Assembly: GCF_014084125.1 (NCBI RefSeq)
Contig: NZ_CP048405.1
Coordinates: 1,736,001 to 1,800,000, forward strand
DNA length: 64,000 bases
From: Streptacidiphilus sp. PB12-B1b
Lineage (GTDB): Bacteria; Actinomycetota; Actinomycetes; Streptomycetales; Streptomycetaceae
Direction of reading: 5' to 3'
Positions 8,748 through 17,561 of this stretch are shown in pieces. Position 1 is the stretch's first letter, and each line of letters begins with the position of its first letter. The notes under the pieces were generated by a model. That model searched no databases, was not told the origin of the DNA, and worked only from the letters and a program-made list of their open reading frames with translations. Both the position numbers and the translations under genes were made by a program.

Positions 8748-10259
8748 ATGACCGAGGTAGTGGAGTACAGCCAGCTCGTCATCGGCGGGGAACTGGTGGC
8801 CCCGGCCGGCGGGGAGGTCATCGAGGTGGTCTCCCCGCACAGCGAGGAGGTCATCGGCCGGGTTCCGCACGCCTCCCGCGCCGACGTCGACCGCGCCGTC
8901 GCCGTCGCCCGCCGGGCCTTCGACTCCGGCCCCTGGCCCCGGATGCCGCTGGAGGAGCGGCTGGCCGTGTGCGGGCGGATCAAGGACGGCATCGCGGCCC
9001 GCGCCGAGGAGACAGCGCGCTGTATCAGCTCCGAGAACGGCTCGCCCTACTCCTGGTCCATCCTCGCCCAGGCATACGGTCCGATGATGATCTGGGACTC
9101 GGCCATCGCCACCGCCCGGGGCTTCGCCTTCGAGGAGCACCGGGCCGGCGTGCTGAACCCGCTGCTGGTGCGCCGCGCCCCGGTCGGCGTCGTCGCCGCC
9201 GTCATCCCGTGGAACGTCCCGCAGTTCGTCGCGGCGGCCAAGCTCGCCCCGGCGCTGATCGCCGGCTGCGCGGTCGTGCTCAAGCCCTCGCCGGAGACCC
9301 CGCTGGACTCCTACATCCTCGCCGAGATCTGCCGTGACGCCGGTCTGCCGCAGGGGGTGCTCAGCATCCTGCCCGCCGACCGCGAGGTCAGCGAGTACCT
9401 GGTGGCGCACCCCGGCATCGACAAGATCTCCTTCACCGGCTCGGTCCCGGCCGGTAAGCGGATCATGGAGGTGGCGGCGCGCAACCTCACCCGGATCACC
9501 CTGGAGCTGGGCGGCAAGTCCGCCGCGCTGCTGCTGCCCGACGCCGATCTGGACGCCGCCGTCGACGGCCTCATGGGCTCCGCCTACATGAACAACGGTC
9601 AGGCGTGCGTGGCCCAGACCCGGATCCTGGTCGCCCGCAGCCGCTACCAGGAGACCGCCGAGCGGCTGGCCGCCGCGGTGGACGCGCTGGTCGTCGGCGA
9701 TCCGCTGGCCGAGGCCACCCAGGTCGGCCCGCTGGTGGCGCGCCGCCAGCAGCAGCGCAGCCTGGACTACATCCGGATCGGCCAGGAGGAGGGCGCCAAG
9801 GTCCTCGCCGGGGGCGGGGTGCCCGCCGACCGGCCCACCGGCTGGTACGTCGAGCCGACGCTGCTGGGCGGCGTCGACAACCGGATGCGGGTCGCCCGGG
9901 AGGAGATCTTCGGCCCGGTCGTCTGCCTGATCGGGTACGAGGACGAGGCGGACGCGGTGCGGATCGCCAACGACTCCGACTACGGCCTGTCCGGCAGCGT
10001 CTGGTGCAGCGACGTCGAGCACGGCATCGACGTGGCCCGTCAGGTCCGCACCGGCACCTACTCGGTGAACACCTTCGGGCTGGACTTCAACGGCCCGTTC
10101 GGCGGCTTCAAGAACTCCGGCATCGGCCGCGAGTTCGGCCCCGAGGGCCTGACCGGGTTCCTGGAGTACCAGACCGTGCACCTCCCGCAGGGCTACCAGG
10201 CTCCGGAGAAGGCCCCGGAGCAGGCCCCGGCGCCGGAGGGGGAGGGGGAGGGGGTCTGA
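8748..10259 (+). CDS. NAD(P)-dependent aldehyde dehydrogenase
   Basis: The 503-residue enzyme carries the family landmarks: VVAAVIPWNVPQF, VLKPSPETPL, SFTGSVPAGKRI for the cofactor, catalytic Glu in LELGGKSAALL, catalytic Cys in NNGQACVAQTR, and EEIFGPVVCLIGY. The C-terminus ends in a Pro/Glu/Ala-rich tail. It is translationally coupled to the ferredoxin (TGATG at 10257-10261). Both a KstR-type dyad and a CTGAC-type palindrome precede it. By context it may oxidise the C26 aldehyde produced by the P450, or an aldehyde released in later side-chain steps. That role is inference. Confidence 0.87.
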   Translation: MTEVVEYSQLVIGGELVAPAGGEVIEVVSPHSEEVIGRVPHASRADVDRAVAVARRAFDSGPWPRMPLEERLAVCGRIKDGIAARAEETARCISSENGSPYSWSILAQAYGPMMIWDSAIATARGFAFEEHRAGVLNPLLVRRAPVGVVAAVIPWNVPQFVAAAKLAPALIAGCAVVLKPSPETPLDSYILAEICRDAGLPQGVLSILPADREVSEYLVAHPGIDKISFTGSVPAGKRIMEVAARNLTRITLELGGKSAALLLPDADLDAAVDGLMGSAYMNNGQACVAQTRILVARSRYQETAERLAAAVDALVVGDPLAEATQVGPLVARRQQQRSLDYIRIGQEEGAKVLAGGGVPADRPTGWYVEPTLLGGVDNRMRVAREEIFGPVVCLIGYEDEADAVRIANDSDYGLSGSVWCSDVEHGIDVARQVRTGTYSVNTFGLDFNGPFGGFKNSGIGREFGPEGLTGFLEYQTVHLPQGYQAPEKAPEQAPAPEGEGEGV

Positions 10260-10492
10260 TGGGCGACCGCTGGACGGTGCAGGTGGACCGGTCGGTGTGC
10301 ATAGGCTCCGGCCTGTGCGCCGCCGCCGCCCCGGACGGCTTCCGGCTGGACGGGGCCCGCCAGTCGCACCCGGCCGAGGCCGAGACGGACGCCTCGGAGG
10401 CGCTGCTGGCCGCCGCCGAGGGCTGCCCGGTCGAGGCGATCACGCTGCTGCTGGCCGGGAGCGGCGAGCCGGTCTTCCCGCCGGAGGACTGA
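10259..10492 (+). CDS. Ferredoxin, [3Fe-4S] P450-partner type
   Basis: The small acidic protein has 77 residues. The cluster ligands are seen as CIGSGLC (C-x5-C) near the N-terminus and GCPVEAI (C-P) near the C-terminus, the pattern of actinomycete [3Fe-4S] ferredoxins that feed P450s. It would carry electrons to the CYP125-type enzyme at 2748-3980. The ATG overlaps the aldehyde dehydrogenase stop by one base. No ferredoxin reductase is found in the window. Confidence 0.85.
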   Translation: MGDRWTVQVDRSVCIGSGLCAAAAPDGFRLDGARQSHPAEAETDASEALLAAAEGCPVEAITLLLAGSGEPVFPPED

Positions 10493-10530
10493 CGGCTGAG
10501 CGAGGACCGCCGACGCCTCCGCGCCGCCGC

Positions 10531-11124
10531 CTACTCCCCGAGGAGCCGGCAGGCGGTCTCCAGGTCGATCCGGACCTGCGCGATCGACGCCCGGCCGGAG
10601 AGCCAGGTGACCAGGGCCGAGTGCCAGGTGTGCTCGATCACCCGGACGGCCGCGAGCTGTTCGCGGGTCGGCGGGCGGTCGAGCCCCATGGCGTCCGCGA
10701 TCAGTGCCGTCGTCAGCCGGCTGACCTGGTCGACCTCGGCGCTCACCGAGCGGTCGGCGAAGGTCAGCGCCCTGACCATGGCCTCGGCCAGCTGCGGTTC
10801 GCGCTGCAGGCTGCGGAAGGTGCGCATGAGCGTCTCGGTGACCCGGGCGCCGGGCGTGTCGCCGAGCGGCGGGTGCTTGCGCACCGCGTCCTGGGTGAGC
10901 TGGAGCTGGTCCTGCATGGTCGCCACCAGCAGGTGCACCTTGGAGGGGAAGTACCGGTACAGCGTGCCCAGGGCCACGCCGGAGAGCTCGGCGACCTCGC
11001 GCATCTGCACGGCGTCGAAGCCGCCGCGCGAGGCCAGTTGCGCCGCGGCGTGCAGGATGCGCCTGCGGCGGGCCTCCTGCCGCTCGGTGAGCGGGGGTGC
11101 GGACGGTCTGGGGTTGGTGGTCAC
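10531..11124 (-). CDS. kstR: TetR-family regulator KstR, repressor of sterol catabolism
   Basis: The protein has 197 residues. Its N-terminal helix-turn-helix (about residues 18-66) reads RRRRILHAAAQLASRGGFDA, then VQMREVAELSGVALGTLYRY, then FPSKVHLLVA. This is nearly the same as mycobacterial KstR. The ligand domain also agrees (LAEAMVRALTFADRSVSAEV, WHSALVTWLSGRAS). In mycobacteria KstR represses cholesterol-uptake and degradation genes and is released by a cholesterol-derived CoA thioester. Perfect or near-perfect KstR boxes occur at seven places in this window. The GTG start has a GGGGG ribosome site eight bases upstream. A box about 170 bases upstream may serve this gene as well as the divergent glycosyltransferase. 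Confidence 0.87.
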   Translation of the reverse strand: MTTNPRPSAPPLTERQEARRRRILHAAAQLASRGGFDAVQMREVAELSGVALGTLYRYFPSKVHLLVATMQDQLQLTQDAVRKHPPLGDTPGARVTETLMRTFRSLQREPQLAEAMVRALTFADRSVSAEVDQVSRLTTALIADAMGLDRPPTREQLAAVRVIEHTWHSALVTWLSGRASIAQVRIDLETACRLLGE

Positions 11125-11292
11125 GTGCGATCCCCCGTCTGCCGGTGCCCTGGGACGAACGGGCGCCCGGTCTCCCGGGCCGCCCGGTGTTCGTCATGAT
11201 GGCGCAGGAGGGCGGGGTGGCGCGAATCACCTGCCCTGCCACCAGGCGTTCCACTACGTGCCGGTAACCTCAAGTCTCCGGCGCTCCATCAT

Positions 11293-11306
11293 TGGAACGT
11301 GTTCTA
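11293..11306. promoter_or_regulatory. Perfect KstR operator between kstR and the glycosyltransferase
   Basis: TGGAACGTGTTCTA matches T-N2-AAC-N2-GTT-N2-A at every defined position. It lies about 109 bases before the glycosyltransferase start and about 170 before the kstR start, so it could control either or both. Confidence 0.72.
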
Positions 11307-11414
11307 GATTACCCTGACTGGGGTGGCTGCCGGGAGTACGTGGGGCTGGTGGCGGTGGACGACGGCAGTGCTTTCAGCGGTTCCTGCAGGACTTTGTAGA
11401 GGAGACGACCCTAG

Positions 11415-12752
11415 GTGACCAGTGCTGCGCGGGACTCGGTGCCCGCTGACCGGCCCCTGCGGATCGCCCTGCTCTCCTACAAGGGCAACCCCTTCTGCGG
11501 CGGCCAGGGCGTCTACGTCCGCCACCTGTCGCGCGAACTCGCCCGGCTGGGCCACGACGTCGAGGTCCTCGGCGGCCAGCCCTACCCGGTGCTGGACCCG
11601 GTCGACGGCGACGCGTCCGGACGCCTCGGCTTCACCAAGATCGCCAGCATGGACCTCTACCGGAGCCCCGACCCGTTCCGCAACCCGCGACCGGGCGAGT
11701 TCCGCGGCCCGGTCGACCTGCTGGAGTACGCCACCATGCGCACCGGCGGCTTCCCCGAGCCGCTGACCTTCAGCCTGCGCGCCCGCCGCCACCTGGCCCT
11801 GCACCGCGGCCGCTTCGACGTCGTCCACGACAACCAGACCCTCGGCTACGGCCTGCTCGGCCTGGACCGGATCGGCTTCCCGCTGGTCACCACCATCCAC
11901 CACCCGGTCACCGTCGACCGCGAGCTGGAGCTGGCCGCCGCCCACGGCATCACCAAGCAGCTCTCGGTGCGCCGCTGGTACGGCTTCACCCGGATGCAGA
12001 AGCGGGTGGCCCGGCGGCTGGACTCGGTGCTGACGGTCTCGCAGAGCTCCGGCCGGGAGATCACCGAACACCTCGGCGTCCGCCCGGAGCGGGTGCACGT
12101 GGTGCCGATCGGCGCCGACGTACGGCTGTGGTCGCCGGACCCGTCGGTCGCCGAGGTCCCCGGACGGATCGTCACCACCTCGAGCGCGGACGTCCCGCTC
12201 AAGGGCCTGATCCACCTGGTCGAGGCGCTCGCCAAGGTCCGCACCGAGCGGGACGCGCACCTGGTCGTCGTCGGCAGGCGCCGCGAGGACGGGCCGGTCG
12301 CCGAGGCCATCCGGCGGCTGGGCCTGGAGGGCGCGGTCGAGTTCCGCGGCGGCATCGACGACGCGGCCTTCGTCGACCTGGTCCGCAGCGCCCAGGTGGC
12401 CTGCGTCCCCTCCCTGTACGAGGGCTTCTCGCTGCCCGCCGCCGAGGCCATGGCCACCGGCACGCCCCTGGTCGCCAGCACCGGCGGGGCCATCCCCGAG
12501 GTCGCCGGGCCCGACGGCGAGACCTGCCTGGCCGTGCCCCCGGCCGACCCGAGCGCGCTCGCCGCCGCCCTGGGACGGCTGCTGGACGACCCCGGGCTGC
12601 GCCGCCGCATCGGCGCGGCCGGGCGGCAACGCGTCCTGGACCGCTTCACCTGGGAGCGGGCGGCGGAACTCACCGCCGAGCGCTACCGCGAGGCGATCGC
12701 CACCGGAGCCGGGCAACGGGCCCGGTCGGGCGACGGCTGGCGCTACGTGTAG
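11415..12752 (+). CDS. Glycosyltransferase family 4
   Basis: The 445-residue cytoplasmic GT-B enzyme transfers a sugar from a nucleotide donor. The N-terminal domain starts with LRIALLSYKGNPFCGGQGVYVRHLSRELARLGHDV, read here in parts: KGNPFCGGQGVYV is the acceptor-side glycine loop. The donor domain shows VHVVPIGADVRLW and the GT4 signature VPSLYEGFSLPAAEAMATGTPLVAS in segments (SLYEGFSLPAAEAMA). The GTG start is ten bases from GAGGAG. It is the first gene of a three-gene unit with a methyltransferase and a cyclase-fold protein. The acceptor is not known. Confidence 0.8.
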   Translation: MTSAARDSVPADRPLRIALLSYKGNPFCGGQGVYVRHLSRELARLGHDVEVLGGQPYPVLDPVDGDASGRLGFTKIASMDLYRSPDPFRNPRPGEFRGPVDLLEYATMRTGGFPEPLTFSLRARRHLALHRGRFDVVHDNQTLGYGLLGLDRIGFPLVTTIHHPVTVDRELELAAAHGITKQLSVRRWYGFTRMQKRVARRLDSVLTVSQSSGREITEHLGVRPERVHVVPIGADVRLWSPDPSVAEVPGRIVTTSSADVPLKGLIHLVEALAKVRTERDAHLVVVGRRREDGPVAEAIRRLGLEGAVEFRGGIDDAAFVDLVRSAQVACVPSLYEGFSLPAAEAMATGTPLVASTGGAIPEVAGPDGETCLAVPPADPSALAAALGRLLDDPGLRRRIGAAGRQRVLDRFTWERAAELTAERYREAIATGAGQRARSGDGWRYV

Positions 12753-12850
12753 TCCCGGCCCGCGCAGCCCCGCGCCCGTCCGCCCTCCCCTCCGTGCCGT
12801 GACCGCAGCCGCACCGCCTTGCCCGTCGAAGTGAATGGAGTCCCACGACC

Positions 12851-13624
12851 GTGCTGACCGTCGACTTCTCCCGATTCCCGATCGCCCCCGGCGACCGGGT
12901 GCTCGACCTGGGCTGCGGTGGCGGCCGACACGCCTTCGAGGTGTACCGGCGCGGCGGCCGGGTCGTCGCCCTGGACCGCAGCGCCGAGGAGATCCGCGAG
13001 GTCAAGCGCTGGTTCGCGGCCATGGAGCAGGAGGGCGAGGCCCCGGCCGGCGCCGCCGCCGTGGCCATGGAGGGCGACGCGCTGGCGCTGCCCTTCCCGG
13101 ACGACAGCTTCGACAAGGTCATCATCTCCGAGGTGATGGAGCACATCCCGGACGACAAGGGCGTCCTGGCCGAGATGGTCCGGGTGCTCAAGCCGGGCGG
13201 ATCCATCGCCGTCACCGTGCCGCGCTGGCTCCCGGAGAAGATCTGCTGGGCGCTCTCCGACGCCTACCACGAGGTCGAGGGCGGCCACATCCGCATCTAC
13301 CGCGGCGACGAGCTGGTCGAGAAGATGCGCGAGGCCGGGCTCACCCCCTACGGGCAGCACCACGCGCACGCGCTGCACTCGCCGTACTGGTGGATCAAGT
13401 GCGCCATGGGCGTCGACAACGACCAGGCGCTCCCGGTGAAGGCCTACCACCAGCTGCTGGTCTGGGACATCGTCGGCACCCCCGTCGTCAGCCGGCTCAC
13501 CCGCGCCGCCGAGGCCGCGCTGAACCCGCTGATCGGCAAGAGCTTCGTGGCCTACGCGACCAAGCCGCAGAACCGCGCGTCCGGCACGGCCGCCGGGCTC
13601 GACGCCCCCGAGGGGCTCGGGTGA
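12851..13624 (+). CDS. Class I SAM-dependent methyltransferase
   Basis: The 257-residue Rossmann methyltransferase has motif I VLDLGCGGGRHAFEVYRRGG (about residues 17-36), an acidic ribose-binding residue in VVALDRS, the D-x-F-D region (FPDDSFDKVIISEVMEHIP) and VLKPGGSIAVTVPRW after it. That is the UbiE/COQ5-like group. It follows the glycosyltransferase by 98 bases and shares a GTGA overlap with the next gene (13621-13624), so the last two genes are coupled. The substrate is unknown, perhaps the product of the neighbouring glycosyltransferase. Confidence 0.8.
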   Translation: MLTVDFSRFPIAPGDRVLDLGCGGGRHAFEVYRRGGRVVALDRSAEEIREVKRWFAAMEQEGEAPAGAAAVAMEGDALALPFPDDSFDKVIISEVMEHIPDDKGVLAEMVRVLKPGGSIAVTVPRWLPEKICWALSDAYHEVEGGHIRIYRGDELVEKMREAGLTPYGQHHAHALHSPYWWIKCAMGVDNDQALPVKAYHQLLVWDIVGTPVVSRLTRAAEAALNPLIGKSFVAYATKPQNRASGTAAGLDAPEGLG

Positions 13625-14709
13625 CGGCGGGCACGGGCCCCGTCGCCGTCCCCGAGGTCCTGGTCCTGCCCGGGGTCCTGGACGCCGGGCAGGCCGCCGC
13701 GACCGTCCGCAGCATCCTCGCGGACCAGCGCGCCGACGGAGCCATCCCCTGGTTCACCGGCGGGCACCTCGACCCCTGGGACCACACCGAGGCCGCCATG
13801 GCGCTCGACGTCGCGGGCGAGCACGCCGCCGCCGAAGCCGCCTACCGCTGGCTGATGCGTCATCAGAACCCGGATGGCTCCTGGTACTCCGCCTACACCG
13901 ACGGCGTGGTGACCGACCGCAGCCGGGAGTCCAACTTCTGCGCCTACATCGCCGTCGGCGCCTGGCACCACCACCTCACCACCGGCGACGACGCCTTCCT
14001 GGAGGAGGTGTGGCCCACGGTCGTCCGCGCCATGGGCTTCGTCGTCGACCTCCAGCGCACCGACGGCACCGTTGCCTGGCGCCGCGACGAGGACGGCACC
14101 GCCCCCGAGGAGGCGCTGCTCACGGGCAGCTCCAGCGTCCACCACGCGCTGCGCTGCGCGCTGGCCATCGCCGACTACCTCGAAGAACCGCAGCCCGACT
14201 GGGAGTTGGCGGCCGGTCAGCTGGGCCACGCGATCGCCTGCCACCCCGAGCGGTTCCTCGACAAGGACCGCTACTCCATGGACTGGTACTACCCCGTCCT
14301 GGGCACGGCGCTGCGCGGGGTCGCCGCCAAGGAGCGGATCGAGCGCGACTGGGACCGCTTCGTCGTCCCCGGCCTGGGCGTGCGCTGCGTGGACGACCGG
14401 CCCTGGGTCACCGGCGGCGAGAGCGCCGAACTGGCCCTGGCGCTCTGGGCGGTGGGCCAGTCCGACCGCGCCGTGGAGATCCTCCGCTCCATCCAGCACC
14501 TCCGCCACACGGACGGCGGCTACTGGACGGGCTTCGTCTTCGAGGACGACGCGGTCTGGCCCGAGGAGCGCACCACCTGGACGGCGGGCGCGCTGCTGCT
14601 CGCGGTGGCCGCGCTCGGCGGTGACGAGGCGACCACCACGGTGTTCGGCGGCGACGGCCTGCCCGCGGGCCTGGCCGACGACTGCTGCGTCCAGGAAGCC
14701 CAGGGCTAG
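13621..14709 (+). CDS. Prenyltransferase/squalene-cyclase-like alpha-alpha barrel protein
   Basis: The protein has 362 residues built of helical repeats of the terpenoid-cyclase/prenyltransferase type. QF/W-like repeat cores are visible: RADGAIPWFTGGHLDPWDHTE in parts (DGAIPWFTGGHLDPWDH), RHQNPDGSWYSAY, DLQRTDGTVAW and RHTDGGYWTGFVFEDD. No DXDD cyclase motif is seen, so cyclase activity is not supported; the fold could equally be a glycoside-hydrolase-like (alpha/alpha)6 barrel. The GTG overlaps the methyltransferase stop. Its stop (TAG) shares the bases CTAG with the stop of the convergent gene. A role with the upstream glycosyltransferase and methyltransferase in making a glycosylated lipid is inference. 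Confidence 0.72.
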   Translation: MTAGTGPVAVPEVLVLPGVLDAGQAAATVRSILADQRADGAIPWFTGGHLDPWDHTEAAMALDVAGEHAAAEAAYRWLMRHQNPDGSWYSAYTDGVVTDRSRESNFCAYIAVGAWHHHLTTGDDAFLEEVWPTVVRAMGFVVDLQRTDGTVAWRRDEDGTAPEEALLTGSSSVHHALRCALAIADYLEEPQPDWELAAGQLGHAIACHPERFLDKDRYSMDWYYPVLGTALRGVAAKERIERDWDRFVVPGLGVRCVDDRPWVTGGESAELALALWAVGQSDRAVEILRSIQHLRHTDGGYWTGFVFEDDAVWPEERTTWTAGALLLAVAALGGDEATTTVFGGDGLPAGLADDCCVQEAQG

Positions 14710-14978
14710 GCCCGGTTGGCGGTCTGGTGGATGCCGTTGCCGACAGCGGCATACACCAGCGCCGGGATGCCGAAGACCAGCAGGGCGTGCAGCTTGTTGT
14801 TGTGGACGCCGTCGAAGAGGCTCCTCGACCACGTCGCAAGCCAGTCGGCCGCCTGCTGGAACCAGTGCACGACACTGTTCCCAGTGCTGGCGTCAAAGAG
14901 GTAGAGGACGATCCAGGCGACCAGTATCAGTGCCGCCAGGTTGGCTGCTAGTGCGATCAGACGGGTTAGTCCACTCAT
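14706..14978 (-). CDS. Small integral membrane protein
   Basis: The protein has 90 residues and two predicted membrane helices (LIALAANLAALILVAWIVLYL and LHALLVFGIPALVYAAVGNGI), separated by an amphipathic stretch rich in Trp. No known domain is recognised. It converges with the cyclase-fold gene, and the two stop codons share CTAG at 14706-14709. Base use fits coding sequence of this genome. Confidence 0.6.
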   Translation of the reverse strand: MSGLTRLIALAANLAALILVAWIVLYLFDASTGNSVVHWFQQAADWLATWSRSLFDGVHNNKLHALLVFGIPALVYAAVGNGIHQTANRA

Positions 14979-15079
14979 GGCAGTCGCTTGCCCGCCACCA
15001 CCGGCCGGAAACCGTACGGGGGCTGTCAGTGGCGGCTGTTCACGTCCGTCAGGCAGCCGGGGGCGCAACGCCGGTCCGG

Positions 15080-16090
15080 TCAGAGCACCAGCTCCGCCAG
15101 GGCGCGCAGAGTGCCCGGGTCGCGGGCGGTGACCAGCAGGTCGGTCACCGGGCCGGTCCGCCACGCCTCCAGCCGTTCGGCGATCCGCTCGCGCGGCCCG
15201 ACCAGGGAGATCTCGTCGGCGAACGCGGCCGGGACGGCGGCGACCGCCTCCGCCTGCCTCCCGGCCAGGAACAGCTCCTGGATGCGGCGGGCCTCGGCCT
15301 CGTACCCCATCCGGGCCATCAGGTCCGCGTGGAAGTTGCGTCCGCGGGCGCCCATGCCGCCGATGTAGAAGCCGAGCATGGCCTGGATCGGCGCCAGTCC
15401 GGCCGCGACGTCGTCGCAGACCCGGGCCTGGACCAACGGGGCGACGGTGAAGCCGGGACCGGCGGCGGCCAGGGCGTCGGCGTGCGCGTCGGCGTGCTCG
15501 GGGGAGAAGTACAGCGGCAGCCAGCCGTCGGCGATGCGCGCGGTCTGGGCGATGTTCCTGGGGCCCTCGGCCCCGAGCAGGATCGGCAGGTCCGCGCGCA
15601 GCGGGTGCAGGATCGGCTTCAGCGGCTTGCCCAGACCGGTGCCGTCGGCGCCGGTGTAGGGCAGCGGGTGGTAGGCGCCGTCCAGGGCCACCGGTCGCTC
15701 CCGGCGCAGCACTTGGCGGACCACATCGACGTACGCACGGACCGAGCTGAGCGGGGAGCGCGGAAAGGGGCGGCCGTACCAGCCCTCGACGACCTGCGGC
15801 CCGGACAGGCCCAGGCCCAGCATGAACCTGCCCCCGGACAGGTGGTCCAGGGTCATCGCGTGCATGGCGGTGGCCGTGGGTGTGCGGGCCGCCATCTGCG
15901 CCACGGCGGTGCCCAGTCGGATGCGGCTGGTGTGGGCGGCGATCCAGGTCAGCGGGGTGAAGGCGTCGGAGCCCCAGGCTTCGGCGGTCCACACCGAGTG
16001 GTAGCCCAGACGCTCGGCCTCCTGGGCGAGTTCGACGAACCCGGGCGTGGGCGCGGCGCCCCAGTAGCCGAGTGCGAGTCCGAGGCGCAT
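15080..16090 (-). CDS. LLM-class F420-dependent oxidoreductase
   Basis: The 336-residue luciferase-like TIM barrel begins MRLGLALGYWGAAP and has the typical AQEAERLGYHSVWTAEAWGSDAFTPLTW region in parts (AERLGYHSVWTAEAWGSDAF), the non-prolyl cis-peptide region (TAVAQMAARTP) and GGRFMLGLGLSGPQVVEGWYG. It should use F420 (or flavin) for hydride transfer. The closest family comparison I recognise is the mycobacterial group that includes Rv3520c, a sterol-regulon gene. A CTGAT-N5-GTCAG palindrome lies 17 bases before its start, which ties it to the lipid genes here. The substrate is not known. Confidence 0.8.
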   Translation of the reverse strand: MRLGLALGYWGAAPTPGFVELAQEAERLGYHSVWTAEAWGSDAFTPLTWIAAHTSRIRLGTAVAQMAARTPTATAMHAMTLDHLSGGRFMLGLGLSGPQVVEGWYGRPFPRSPLSSVRAYVDVVRQVLRRERPVALDGAYHPLPYTGADGTGLGKPLKPILHPLRADLPILLGAEGPRNIAQTARIADGWLPLYFSPEHADAHADALAAAGPGFTVAPLVQARVCDDVAAGLAPIQAMLGFYIGGMGARGRNFHADLMARMGYEAEARRIQELFLAGRQAEAVAAVPAAFADEISLVGPRERIAERLEAWRTGPVTDLLVTARDPGTLRALAELVL

Positions 16091-16106
16091 GGCGCAGACC
16101 CCATTT

Positions 16107-16121
16107 CTGATGGTGTGTCAG
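16107..16121. promoter_or_regulatory. CTGAT-N5-GTCAG palindrome upstream of the LLM oxidoreductase
   Basis: CTGATGGTGTGTCAG differs at one base from the element at 25102-25116 and matches the same dyad upstream of cyp125. It lies 17 bases before the oxidoreductase start. Confidence 0.5.
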
Positions 16122-16166
16122 ATCACCGGGTCGAGCCTAGGCCGCGCACCGCCGGACCACAACGGC

Positions 16167-16203
16167 CGTGCGGGCCGGAACGGTTGCCGTCCCGGCCCGC
16201 ACG
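16167..16203. terminator. Stem-loop terminator downstream of the DUF5336 gene
   Basis: CGTGCGGGCCGG (16167-16178) pairs with CCGGCCCGCACG (16192-16203) across a 13-base loop. It lies 18 bases beyond the stop of the leftward membrane-protein gene. There is no T-run, as is usual in Streptomyces. Confidence 0.6.
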
Positions 16204-16221
16204 TGCGGCAGCTGTGCGGGG

Positions 16222-17472
16222 TCAGCCGCGCTGAATCCCCGAGACGTCGGTGAGCAGGCCGCGCTTGCCCTCCTGGGTCTGGGTGAGCAGGGCGTCGCCC
16301 GCCTGGGCGATCGCCAGGTACCAGGTGCCCGGGACGAGTTCGCCGACCGGCGCCCCGCCCTGGCCCTGCTCGGGGGCCAGCGAACGGACCGCCGGGACGG
16401 CGAACCAGAACGGCGCGAAGGCGGGCGCGGCCGCTGCCGCCGGAGCGGCGTCGGCGGGCTGCGGCTGGGCCTGCGGCTGCGCGGCCAACTGCACCGTGGG
16501 GTTGGACACCGGCTCGGCGGCGGGCTCGTCCGGCGACCCGGCGCGGACCGGCTCGGCAGTGGCGGGCTCGGCGGCGGCCCGGTCGGCAGCAGGCTCGGCG
16601 CCGGACTCGGCGGCGGCCTCGGTCTCCGGCGCCGGCTCCGGCGTCACCGGCTTGAGCAGCGACGTCGGGCGGTCGGCCTGCGGGGCGGCGTCCTGCGGGG
16701 CCGCCGACTGCTGCGCCGCGGCGGCGGGTGCGGCGGGCGCGGCTGCCTCCGGGGACTGTGCGGCGGGCTGGCCCCCGAACGACGGCTGGCCGCCGTGGAA
16801 CTGGCCGCCGAACGGCTGCCCCTGTTGCGGCTGGCCGTACCCGTAGCCGCCCGGCTGCCCCTCGGGCTGGTTGGCGCCCGGGGCCGGGTAGCCGTAGCCG
16901 CCGGCCTGGCCCGGGTGCCCGGCCTGCGGCGCGCCGAACGGCTGGCCGGGCTGGCCCTGCTGCACCGGTTGGCCGTGGAAGTACGCCCCCGGCTGCCCCT
17001 GCGGGTAACCGCCCGGCTGGCTCTGCGCGGGCGCCACCGGCACGGCCAGCGCCGGGACCAGCGGCGTCGCCACCGCCGCGCCCGCGGCGATCAGCGCGCC
17101 GAGGAAGCCGAGGAAGGCCCCCGCGCCGATGCCGACGTTGCCGTTACCGCTGAACAGGCCCCACAGCGCCGACCACAGCGCGGCGACGGTCAGCACGGTC
17201 CCCCAGTGGCTCACCTGGATGCCCACGACCTTGACGTCCACCGGGCGCAGCCGACCGGCGAGCACCAGCAGCGCACCTATGATCCCCAGCAGGAACACCG
17301 ACGCCAGCAGCGTGATCCCGTCCGTGCTCCACGCGCTCTCGGAGCAGCTGGTGTTGGCGAGGGAGCACAGCGACGAGTTCACCGTGTAGTAGGGCAGGAA
17401 CGAGGAGATCAGCAGCAGGAGAGCCGCAAACGCGAGCGCGGCGTCCCCCCTGGTAACGGTTCGGAGGTTCAC
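16222..17472 (-). CDS. DUF5336-type membrane protein with Gly/Gln/Pro-rich cytoplasmic region
   Basis: The protein has 416 residues. The N-terminal 150 hold four predicted membrane helices (ALAFAALLLLISSFLPYY, LLASVFLLGIIGALLVLA, a third around VLTVAALWSALWGLF, and a fourth in AFLGFLGALIAAGAAVA). An extracellular loop has two cysteines (SSLCSLANTSCSES). A low-complexity tail of GYGYGQPQQGQP-like units and an Ala/Pro/Glu-rich part follow. A conserved C-terminal module of about 60 residues ends GKRGLLTDVSGIQRG. This layout is common in Streptomyces. The function is unknown; cell-envelope work is suggested by the amidase next to it. Confidence 0.75.
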   Translation of the reverse strand: MNLRTVTRGDAALAFAALLLLISSFLPYYTVNSSLCSLANTSCSESAWSTDGITLLASVFLLGIIGALLVLAGRLRPVDVKVVGIQVSHWGTVLTVAALWSALWGLFSGNGNVGIGAGAFLGFLGALIAAGAAVATPLVPALAVPVAPAQSQPGGYPQGQPGAYFHGQPVQQGQPGQPFGAPQAGHPGQAGGYGYPAPGANQPEGQPGGYGYGQPQQGQPFGGQFHGGQPSFGGQPAAQSPEAAAPAAPAAAAQQSAAPQDAAPQADRPTSLLKPVTPEPAPETEAAAESGAEPAADRAAAEPATAEPVRAGSPDEPAAEPVSNPTVQLAAQPQAQPQPADAAPAAAAAPAFAPFWFAVPAVRSLAPEQGQGGAPVGELVPGTWYLAIAQAGDALLTQTQEGKRGLLTDVSGIQRG

Positions 17473-17561
17473 CGAGTCGAGCCCTCTCGTGAGTGATGAT
17501 GGTAAGACCGGCCATAGCGTACGGCGTGAGCGGTAAAGATAGTGCTAGCTGAGCAAGCGTG

